Positions 55,746-64,000 of a stretch of 64,000 nt of DNA are shown piece by piece. Every line of letters starts with the position of its first letter. The stretch's first letter is position 1. The stretch comes from Diphasiastrum complanatum (Eukaryota > Streptophyta > Lycopodiopsida > Lycopodiales > Lycopodiaceae), in contig CM055097.1 in NCBI GenBank assembly GCA_029204225.1, forward strand, positions 75,415,848-75,479,847, read 5' to 3'. The notes beneath the pieces were generated by a model. The model had not been told where the DNA came from and searched no databases. It saw nothing but the letters and a program-made list of their open reading frames with translations. The position numbers were made by a program, and so were the translations under genes.

Positions 55746-56130
55746 AAAGTGGCTCTTAGCGACAAAAAATATCTGACTATTGATGTGATGCAGCGTGGCA
55801 TAATCTGAGTACGTGTCGGGAATATCCAACGGTCGTCGATTTAAAGGCCCAGCGTGCACCGCCACTCTCCCACCGACTCAAAAACGAAATCCCGTGACGT
55901 ACGAAGATTGACAAGTGTCTGACGGAAAGGCGATCGCCGCTAGATATGACGGCGACCGCCAAGGTGCTGTCAAACGGCACTAACGGTATATTCGCAAATG
56001 GATCCTTTCTTCGTGAAATAAAAGGAAAGATGGACGGAGCGGGGGTAGGTGTAGATAAGCGAGGGTAGGTGGAGGAGCGAGGGTAGGTGGAGGAGCGAGG
56101 GTAGGTGGACGTTTCATTTTGTGTGGGTGT
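55746..56130 (+). promoter_or_regulatory. GC-richer segment, possible promoter of a host gene
   Basis: Base composition changes here from AT-rich repeat DNA. It includes a CGTGACGTACG core and, at 56030-56112, three tandem GCGAGGGTAGGTG-containing units. Position just before a minisatellite leader and an ORF suggests a promoter, but no clear TATA box was found. Confidence 0.3.
56030..56112. repeat. GAGGGTAGGTGGAGGAGC minisatellite
   Basis: About three and a half 18-21 bp units in tandem. Confidence 0.85.
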
Positions 56131-56520
56131 TCGTGTGTTCAGTAATCGATGCTGCTGCCGAGGATTTCAGATTTGATTTTTGATTTTTGTGTTCAGTAAT
56201 CGATGCTGCTGCCGAGGATTTCAGATTTGATGTCTGATTCGTGTGTTCAGTAAGCAGATCGATGCTGCTGCCGATTTCGGATTTGATGTTTGATTTGTGT
56301 GTTCAGTAAGCAGATCGATGCTGCTGCCGATTTCGGATTTGATGTCGAAGCAGATCGAATCTGCTCCTTTCAGATGAAGGCAGTAAGGAAAAGCCGGCAT
56401 AGTTAAAGAATGAACGAGGATTTCAGATTTGATGTCTGATTCGTGTGTTCAGTAAGCAGATCGATGCTGCTGCCGATTTCGGATTTGATGTCGAAGCAGA
56501 TCGATTCTGCTCCTTTCAGA
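56131..56520. repeat. Minisatellite in the presumed leader, ~55-60 bp units
   Basis: Five or more copies of a unit built from TGTGTTCAGTA, ATCGATGCTGCTGCCGA and TTTC(A/G)GATTTGATGT, two of them (ending 56378 and 56518) extended with CAGATCGA(A/T)TCTGCTCC. The array ends 25 bp before the ATG at 56546. Confidence 0.9.
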
Positions 56521-56545
56521 TCTGCAAAATTGGTGAAATAGGAAC

Positions 56546-56896
56546 ATGGAGGTCGTGATGGAGGCAAGATGGATGCTGGTTTTGGCCTATTTATCCATCG
56601 TCTTGTGGTCTGTCAAGGATGCAAGAGGAGTAGCGTGGAGCATGCACCCTCTTGAAGGTCGTAATCTGGTTTGGGATCAAGTAGATTGTTACAAAAGCCA
56701 AAATTCCTTCTCACATCAGGTTGTTGTGCCTATGGCCAAACAGATCGGCCTTTATTTTCGTACCGAACACCTCAAATTGGTGATGAAGGCAGTAAGGATG
56801 CTTGTTTTCTCGTTTTCAGTGAACGATTTCTGGTCCAGCAGTAGGATGGTAAACAGATGGTTCGTAATTCCTTTGACTTTGACTAGTTTAAGTTAG
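56546..56896 (+). CDS. Hypothetical secreted or membrane protein, 116 codons
   Basis: It starts at an ATG with an in-frame stop 12 bp upstream (56534), so the start is well bounded. Residues 8-22 form a hydrophobic core (WMLVLAYLSIVLWSV) preceded by Glu/Arg, then KDARG: a signal peptide with a possible cleavage after residue 28. The rest has scattered aromatic and basic residues and no domain I recognise; it contains a single Cys (residue 48). GGCAGTAAGG at 56785-56794 would serve as a 5' splice site, so the reading frame after Lys-Ala (about codon 81) may be intron. A copy of the same GATGAAGGCAGTAAGGA occurs in the leader at 56375. A host-gene first exon is the favoured reading, but chance is not excluded. 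Confidence 0.4.
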   Translation: MEVVMEARWMLVLAYLSIVLWSVKDARGVAWSMHPLEGRNLVWDQVDCYKSQNSFSHQVVVPMAKQIGLYFRTEHLKLVMKAVRMLVFSFSVNDFWSSSRMVNRWFVIPLTLTSLS

Positions 56897-56949
56897 CTGA
56901 CATGAGCCCCGCTACGCTATCTTAGAAGTTAGGTTGTCTGTGGATCATC

Positions 56950-58220
56950 CTTGTCGGCGATGCATCATTTTGTGGAGCTTTGGATATTTGGCGTGACGAG
57001 TGCCTTGGATCACTTTTATCTTCATCTCCGACAAGGGCCAGTTTTCTAACTCTACTTTGGTGCTTAGGAGGAACATAATTAAGCCAGTTCAGTTTGATGG
57101 GCGACTATTATGTGGCAAGGTTTCATTGATTCAAAATTGTCGTTTCTGATGAGGATGTTTTAGTTGATGCAATACCGGCGAGTTGCATTTCTTGTGGTAA
57201 TTGGTGGAAATGGAGTCTTATTGAGCAGAGATGTGGTAGGTTAGTACTAAGTAGATTCATTTAAAACTTGTGTTGCCTTTTTGTAGCATTCGGACGGTGG
57301 CTTCGGATTTTCAAAATTGCGGTCGCCACCCTTGGAGTCTATTTGAAGATCGATTGAGATCGTTTATTAACTCCACCGTTGGACTTTGTCACAAGGATCT
57401 GTTAATTATCTATGTGCGTATCAGCAGCCATGCTTGAGAGTTTACATTAATTTTCGAGGCCGAGTTTTCCTGACAGTAAGTTGCACGAAGTAAGCTCAAA
57501 GTTGTAAGCTTTATGCAGGCAACTCTATTCATACAAAAGTTAGTAAAGATAAGCATAAGCACAAGGTCTGTAATATTTCTAGAGGAGCTTTGCCTTATGG
57601 GTGCGCTTATGTGGCGAGCTCCACTTCAATAAAATAGTTACATTTGTTGGCTTCGGGAGGTTCCCCTCCCAGGCTCTGTGGTAGTTGTATGGTTGTTTCT
57701 TAGTTCTCTTTAATTTCATTCTACTAGCTGTGAATGATCATTCTAGTTTTAGAGCTTAGATATACTATTCCCCAAGTGAATTGAAATCGTTAAAAAAAGA
57801 GTAGTTCCCATGTCTCAGGTGAGAAAACATTTTAAAGGCTTGTGGTTGGATATTTCGTGTCGTAAGTGCATCTTAACAAGTGAACTGCTACTAAATCCAA
57901 AGTCTGTGGGCGTTCTGCGGGGCTCTTCGAAAATCAGAGCAGTAAAGGCGTTTGTGCCGAACAATTAACTTGGATGTGGTTGGATTTTTATGTCGTGTAA
58001 GTGCATCTTAACAAGTGGACTACTAAATCCAAAGTTTGTGGAACGTTCTGTGGAAATCTGTGAAATGTTCTGCGGGGCTCTCCGAAAATAAGAGTAGTAA
58101 AGGGGTTGACACGGAATATTTAACTTATATATGTGAGACGAAAAGGCTGCTTGTCAGGTTGGCAATCAAAGAAATTGATTTTGCGGTGCAATCAGAATTT
58201 AGGGGCTCAATATTGAAAAG
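56950..58220 (+). repeat. Diverged copy of 15985-17030
   Basis: Non-coding in both places. The best conserved block, 57590-57700, includes AATAAAA and the GC hairpin. It also contains an internal duplication: GGCTTGTGGTTGGAT...GTAAGTGCATCTTAACAAGTG near 57837-57880 is repeated near 57975-58018. Confidence 0.6.
57655..57672. other. Conserved GC hairpin, second copy
   Basis: GGGAGGTTCCCCTCCC: 6-bp stem, 4-base loop. Partner of 16604-16621. Confidence 0.6.
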
Positions 58221-58382
58221 GTATCAAAACTAGAACATTTATTAACATTCTGCAAAGCAGATCGCAAATTAGAGCATTTGATGTATAAAGCTATAAAGTG
58301 CTGGTAGTTTTTAATATATGAATGGTATATCTGCTAGTCTTCGTAAAATTTTACCGCTTTAACACAGAAAGATATCGAAAAG

Positions 58383-58610
58383 ACTAATTGATGTTTCATT
58401 GCTTCCAATCCTTTTCAGAGGCTCCTGGAATTTGTCACGCTGAAATAACAAATAAATTGTGCATAAAGCTGGACGTATACTTCGCCATCTAATGGTAAAA
58501 CAAGTTAGTGATGTTTTTGTACTTCCAATCCTTTTCAGAGGCGCCTGGAATTTGTTACGCTGAAATAACAAATAAATTGTGCATAAAGTTGGAGGTATAC
58601 GTTACTTTCA
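58383..58610. repeat. Tandem duplication, ~118 bp x 2
   Basis: Two units running from TTCCAATCCTTTTCAGAGGC through AATAAATTGTGCATAAAG, with ~8% difference. Confidence 0.93.
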
Positions 58611-58735
58611 ATGCAAAAGATGTAAGACAAGTTATCACTTCTAAGCATTTTTAATCCTATTCCAAACTTTGTTCACAGCATTGCAGGTTACCATAGCAGG
58701 AGTTGTTTTTAAAATAGCGCTCTTATTCCGAGACT

Positions 58736-58794
58736 TTGATAGGCCTATTTCAAAGTTGGAGCCTTTGATAGGCCTATTTCAAAGTTGGAGCTCT
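58736..58794. repeat. 28-bp tandem duplication
   Basis: TTGATAGGCCTATTTCAAAG followed by TTGGAGC, twice in a row and almost identical. Confidence 0.93.
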
Positions 58795-59029
58795 GATACT
58801 AGAGAATTAATGTAAGGTATAGCACTTGTTTCTCAATACCGTGGATAAATGCAACAATTTAACTGCAAGTTGCTCACACTGCCAGGCTCCTTATTGTTGA
58901 ATATAATGGGTATGATACATCTCTCGATTGTCAAGTAAATATCTTTCCAGAAGTTTCGAGTTGGGGCTAGAAATCAGAATGAGGTGTTATATTTGTTGTC
59001 AGCTTACATTGGAACTGTTATTAATTGTC

Positions 59030-59148
59030 CTAGTGGGCGTAATGGCTATTAGAAATGTGGAAATTTGACGATTTGCAAATATGGTCCTAGTGGGGCGTAA
59101 TGGCTATTAGAAATCTGGAAATTTGACGATCTGCAAAATATGGAAAGT
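59030..59148. repeat. ~57-bp tandem duplication
   Basis: Two copies of GTCCTAGTGGG(G)CGTAATGG...TTTGACGATYTGCAAA. Confidence 0.93.
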
Positions 59149-59324
59149 TTAAGAAGCAGTATAATCTACTGCAAGCACGCACATCTGAAGACATCCGCAG
59201 ATTTGAACACGTTATCCATATTTGTATCGACACCACATACAGGGGTGATGTTCCTACTAGTAAGGTTTTCGCTGATGTTGTGGTCTATTTTCAGTGCATT
59301 TTGAAGTTTTGCTGGTCTGCAAGC

Positions 59325-59640
59325 AGAAGTGGGAACTATGGAGTGAAAATAGCAAATACATCTTAGGTGTGCAGATGAATCGTTGAAAGTTAGAGCTGCA
59401 CGTTCAGAAATTGACTAGAGAATGTTGAGTGGGAACCATGGATTGAAAATAGCAACTAAATCTTAAGTGTGCAGATGAATTGTTGCTTTAAAAATTGCAT
59501 GTCACCTTGGGCAAGCAGAAGGTTAAAGCTGCACGATCGGAAATTGACCGTAGAATGTCGAGTGGGAACTATGAAGTGAAAATAGCGAGTACATCTCAGG
59601 TGTGCAGATGAATCGTTGCTTTCAAGATTGCATGTCACCT
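59325..59640. repeat. Tandem array of ~125-bp units in unit 1
   Basis: Three units containing GTGGGAAC(T/C)ATG, TGAAAATAGC and GTGTGCAGATGAAT. Confidence 0.88.
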
Positions 59641-60572
59641 TGTTGTGTAGGCTACTACTGTAGACATAGCATGAGTATATTCTGTGTGTAGATCAACATT
59701 GCTGAGTGTGGGAAGTGTCGGGATGTAATTTATAGTGAGGATTGCTAACAGGATTTTAAATTTCGAGGATAGCTTTTAGTATCTCAGTCTACAAATATAC
59801 AGTTCGATGTTTCCTAGTCTTTGCAGGCTAGATTTTTTGCTTTGTTGCAAAGCCGTTAGTCATTCTGCTGATGTGGAAAAAGTGATGTCTCCCCCTGGGG
59901 CCTTGGTGAGTTTGAATGCAAAAGTTTCTTTTGTATATAACTTGTTACAAACTGCAATTCCTTTTTTCTTGCGGTCATTTTCAATAATCTAATGATTTTT
60001 TTGGCTTTGAAAGTAAATATGGAAGTCTGTTGGGGACTTTCAAGTCAGCTTATTTTGATTGTTTTTATTTCCCAGATATTATTGGAATTTGAAAATTGGA
60101 GATACGGTCCATATGCTTGTAATTTGCCATACACCAAAGCTTGGACAAGTCGCAACTCCAGTGTATGAGTAACGAGCTTAGAATATATGCATTTGTTGAT
60201 TTTCTAATTATCTGGAGAGGAGTTTCCACTCCATTTCGTGAACATTTCGAATTTGTTATTTTGACATTACATTTGATCCTTTGGGTAACTTTGAAGATGC
60301 ATAAGGTTGTACAGAAGTTAGGTAATTCTGCACCCAAGTGGATGAAGCTTTCCTCTATGAGAGTTGCAGTTGATAGGTTAGTTTTGGTGTTCTGTCCCCC
60401 CAAGACATGGTACTTATATGCCTCCTCTCAAGGCACTTTCTTTTTTGGACAATATTCGAGATGCTGTGGTATGTTTTTGCAATTTATGCGGCATGAACCG
60501 TTTGTTGGAGATAATTCATTGCTGACTCTATAGTGTCCATTCTTGTTACATGCTGTTTCTTGGCCACATCTC

Positions 60573-60645
60573 TGCAGATGTGGAGGCTGCAATGCAAGAT
60601 CATTTTGTTGGTGTTCGAATGCTTGAAGTCTGCCTGGCAGGTTTC
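60573..60645 (+). other. Exon-like block, unit 1
   Basis: TCTGCAG precedes and GTTTCTT follows, as at an acceptor and donor site. In one frame it reads ADVEAAMQDHFVGVRMLEVC. In the second unit (63570-63637) the same frame is kept across a 6-bp deletion: ADVEAAISFGGVRMLEFC. A second frame (MWRLQ...) is also open in both. No known domain. It is either a conserved small exon or fortuitous. Confidence 0.35.
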
Positions 60646-60889
60646 TTATTCTTCAGTAATTTTTTTCTTCCATTGGCACTTAGGTTATGATGAGAGCTTT
60701 TTGTTCATTGGGGTATCATATTGGTGGGAAATAAAAGCTATAGGAATCTTGTGGTTTTCAGCTAGTGGAAGTCTGTGATGAGTTGCATCCTACCACATTC
60801 AAGATAACATCATTTATGATATAGTGAGTTGATGGATTTACTCGGATATGAAGTCGGGATTTTTACTGAATTTTTTGGTGCACTCACTT

Positions 60890-61115
60890 AAAATGTGACA
60901 CAGAAATAGAAGAAAACAGATGGACAGGAGGTGTATATCCTCGGTGTATATGAGTAAATTTTGGCGAAAGTTCATTTGTCAGTGTATTCACTTAAAATGT
61001 GACGCAGAAATAGAAGAAAACAGATGTTTGTCAGTGTATTCACTTAAAATGTGACGCAGAAATAGAAGAAAACAGATGGACAGGAGGTCTAATCCTTGGT
61101 GTCTGAGTAAATTTT
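60890..61115. repeat. Tandem repeat of ~70-115-bp units
   Basis: Three copies of CACTTAAAATGTGACRCAGAA...AGAAGAAAACAGATG. Confidence 0.9.
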
Positions 61116-61175
61116 GGTGGAAGTTTATTTTGCTACGTATGCAGTCTTGCATTTGACATTAAATCACTATGCTGA

Positions 61176-62479
61176 GTTGTCCGCATCAGGCTTGGAATTT
61201 GATGTGCACCCTTACCTTTCACCCCGATGGGCTTTTTTTTTCTTCTTTTCTTACCTTTCATATGACATGTATAATGCAAGGGTACCTTTAAAAAAATGGG
61301 TATGAACCTTTTAACCACTTATATACATATATTCATGTTATACTTTGCAATAAATTTTTAAATATTTCAAACTAGCATGACATTTGACATTTTAAAGTTA
61401 CCTTTCAAATGGAAGGGCAATTTTTAAGTTTGTCATTCATGTGACATGCTTTTGGAATTTTTGCCTTTGTTTGAAAGGTAAAATTAGCCTTTGACGTACA
61501 TTGCAGCTTGCAAATGCCAAGCCTGGTCTACATTCATGCATCTCTTGATATGTCCAGTGATAATCTTCGTAGTGGTTTCATTTGCTCTCTCATCTTACAT
61601 TGAAATTGTTTCTTGTTACCGTTCTTATAGTAGCATATATGGCCACCTGAAATCTGGAAACTTCACACTGGAGAATGTGGAAATGCTTAAGAGGAAGTTC
61701 AATTTGAAAGCGCATGTGAAATTATCAGGATGCAGTAGTTGGGAACATTGTATGCATGTTTTTCTTTACATCACATAGAGGTGATGATGGGGGTGCATTT
61801 TTAACTGGTGCTTTCTAGACTACCATCATCAAAACAATTTGTGATCAATGTGATTCTTCAGCACATTATTCAAAGAATTTGATGGGTAATATCTCTGTTT
61901 CCAGAGGGCTCTTTTGTTGCTTTCACTGTTTTCTGGTTGGCATTCAAGCAGAATTGGGAGGGTCGAAAATTTCTCAGTTTCCAGAGAATGCTGCGAAAAA
62001 AGAAAGCTCGAGTCATAAGTTGATCATGAACTGTCCGTTGAGCATGAAACGAGGACAACAGTAAATGCGCGTTAGGTGGGCAGATGAATGTTACATTGGA
62101 GATTTTGTTGCCTTGTTACTACTGTAAACATACTGTAGATATATTTTAGGTGTGTAGATCAACATTGCATAGTTTCAGTCCAGTAGTTGATAGTAATTTA
62201 TCAAATTTAGTCTATGCAGATCTCTGTAAGCTTCCTCGGAGAATTCAAGTATGGAATGAGATCAGTAAATACGTCTTAGGTGTGTCCAGATCAACATTGC
62301 ATGGTTTTGAGAAGTGTCCGTATCTATTAGGAATTTATCGTATTCAATCTATGCAGAGAATCGGTGATCTATTTGATCTGTTTTAACTTAAAAGATTGGT
62401 GTCAGAGCCTTGCTTTTTGTCTCACTGTTTGCTGTTTTGCATTGTCTCGCTGTTCACTGTTTTGCATTGTCTCACTGTT
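61176..62479. other. Spacer between the duplication units, no gene recognised
   Basis: Open stretches of 60-95 codons (for example 61491-61778, with a hydrophobic run) have no family resemblance. Around 62090-62300 the GTGTGTAGATCAACATTGCA motif of unit 1 (59690) appears twice more. Confidence 0.4.
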
Positions 62480-62490
62480 CGCTGTTCTGC
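62425..62490. repeat. Tandem TTCGCTGTTTTGCATTGTCTC-like units
   Basis: Three ~24-bp copies of CTCACTGTTYGCTGTTYTGC. Confidence 0.88.
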
Positions 62491-64000
62491 GTGCAAGCAG
62501 AACTAAAGGTTGAATTTCTGTAGCTTTGAAGGAGAAGAGGAAAAGCTTTAAGCTACATGAGTCAGAAATTGGCCATGAAATCTCGCAAGTATGTTGTGAG
62601 AAAAGCAAATACATCTTAGATGAACGATGCATTAAAGATTGCATGTCCCCTTCCTTATTTAGGTTACTACTGTAGACGAAGCATAGTCTGAGCAGGCTAG
62701 ACTTTTGCTCTTTTGCATAGCCATTAGCCATTCCCATGTGCAAATGATGCGGCTGTCTATGGTGTCATTTTCAACAAAGCTATGATTGAAGGTACATTTT
62801 TACGGCAAAGTCTGTCATGGTCTTCAAAATATCTTGTTTTGGATTGTTTTCAGTACCAGATAATGTCCGAACTTGAGCAGTGGAAAGATGGTCCATGTGC
62901 TTCTAATTTGCTATACACCAAAGTTTGGAAGGGATGCAACACCAGTGTATGAAAATATGCCTTACTCAAATATATGCACAGATCTTATAATTAGCTCCGC
63001 AAGAGGATGTTGCGTTTGATCCGTGCAAACTTGGACAGGTTGCAACACCCAGTGTATGAAAAATAAGCTTACTTAAATATAGGCATTCATAGATAATTGT
63101 CTCAGCAGGAGGATGTTGCATTTGATCCTGTGTTAATATTTCTAATTCGTTGCATTTGATCCTGTTCTAGCGTTTGTGATCCTTTGTTAACACATTTATC
63201 TTTGATCCTTTGCTAACTTTGAAGGTAGTGGAAGATTCTGCTACAGAAGTTTCGCTTCACAAAGTTATAATTTTGTACCCAATTGATGAAAGCAGTAGCA
63301 GCATCCCTTTATGTGAAATGCTGCTGATATTTTGGTTGATGTGGTTTTGTGGACCATCAGGACATGGTACTGTTGTGTACTAATTGATGACCTTTCTTTC
63401 GTGAACAAATTCTAGATGATGTGTGGGTATCTTCTGCATTTGTTGCAGCACAAACTCTTTATATGAATTTCTCAGTGGGAGATAGTTCATTGTTGAAAAG
63501 ATTTCACATTATATATTGGAATCAGTAGTCACTGTCTCGTTACATGCTGTTTCTTGGCCACTGCTCTGCAGATGTGGAGGCTGCAATATCATTTGGTGGT
63601 GTCCGAATGCTTGAATTCTGCTTTACAGGTTTCTTGTTCGTCAGTAATTTTGGCTTCCTTTGGTACAATTTTAATGTTGAAGTCTTTCATCGGGGTTTAG
63701 TGTTGGTTAGCCAGTGGGAGTTTGTGCGGACTTGCATCCTACCACATTCAAGGCAAGACTATCTCTGATGTATTGAGTTGATGGATCAAGCTAAATGTGT
63801 CCTCAAAGATTTTACTGAATTTGTCAGTCATTCGTTTAAAATGCAACAAAGATATAGAAAAAAAGTTTTTAACACGGAGGCTTCTATCCTTGCTGTGCTG
63901 GATTTAAGTAAATTTTGCGGGAAATTCTGAGGAGTTCTATCAGAATGCTATGCTGCAGTCCTGCATTCGACATTCAGTCCTGCTGCTGAGTGGCAAATGT
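62480..64000 (+). repeat. Segmental duplication unit 2, runs off the window
   Basis: Partner of 59300-61175. It includes the second exon-like block (63570-63637), and ends in the window with the CTGCATTCGACATT block that corresponds to 61147. Confidence 0.75.

Larger units (their letters stand above)
59300..61175 (+). repeat. Segmental duplication unit 1 (partner 62480-64000)
   Basis: Several blocks occur in the same order and orientation in both units: GGCTACTACTGTAGACATAGC (59648), GCAGGCTAGATTTTTTGC (59823), the ATTGGAGATACGGTCCATATGC...ACACCAAAGC block (60095), the GATGTGGAGGCTGCAAT block (60575), GCATCCTACCACATTCAAG (60784) and the TTAAAATG...AGAAGAAAACAG block (60890). Identity varies from high in the exon-like blocks to low between them. 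Confidence 0.75.

Noticed and set aside
55777..55980. 67-codon minus-strand frame in the GC-richer segment
   Set aside because: No start context, motif or repeat partner; GC-rich DNA has fewer stops by composition.

Overview
The window reads as nuclear DNA from a land plant with a repeat-rich genome. The evidence is fragments of several plant-type Ty1/copia and Ty3/gypsy retrotransposons, LTRs followed by primer-binding sites of the plant initiator-tRNA-Met type (TGGTATCAGAGC) and tRNA-Asp type, non-LTR (LINE) reverse-transcriptase fragments, MITE-like and TRIM-like elements, and long CT/GA microsatellites. I cannot name the species. No rRNA, confident tRNA, CRISPR or prokaryote-style operon is visible. 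No complete, intact protein-coding gene can be defended; almost every coding stretch is a broken transposon gene.

Layout. 1-10.3 kb is a nest of minus-strand copia copies (here called J, B1, B2) cut by LTRs of two other families (A, G) and by two LINE pieces lying head to head. 10.3-28.8 kb carries LINE reverse-transcriptase fragments on both strands. It also holds two copies (about 12.16-14.35 and 24.28-26.50 kb) of one 2.2 kb duplicated block, made of a LINE tail plus exon-like sequence; a roughly 0.4 kb segment inside that block is inverted between the copies. Between them lie a quiet AT-rich region (15.6-21.8 kb), a clean solo LTR with a target-site duplication (21.8-22.5 kb), and microsatellites. 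28.87-30.41 kb is one arm of a 1.5 kb inverted repeat whose partner is at 54.20-55.75 kb; both arms hold a MITE with about 45-bp terminal inverted repeats, and a third MITE copy sits at 31.0 kb.

33.6-54 kb is a second transposon nest: copia D (gag to RT, plus), copia E (integrase to RT, plus) broken by an LTR A insertion, a 442-codon ORF of scrambled retroelement character (the longest in the window), LTR F, a minus-strand gypsy with a tRNA-Asp primer site (K), the 3' end of copia G with its polypurine tract, two TRIM-like miniature elements facing one another, a second LTR F with a perfect primer site, a gypsy RT/RNase H piece, and an LTR followed by a gypsy gag-protease (I).

55.75-64 kb looks different. 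It has a more GC-rich start, a minisatellite-filled leader, a 116-codon ORF with a signal-peptide-like N terminus, and then intron-like DNA with many local tandem and segmental duplications. About 1 kb of it (57.0-58.2 kb) is a diverged copy of 16.0-17.0 kb and shares a conserved GC hairpin. This is the best candidate for a host (non-transposon) transcription unit, but its product is not recognised.

The coding fragments do not cooperate as a pathway. What they record is repeated nested insertion, internal deletion, inversion and duplication. Family letters (A, B, C, D, E, F, G, H, I, J, K) are labels made up for this report.
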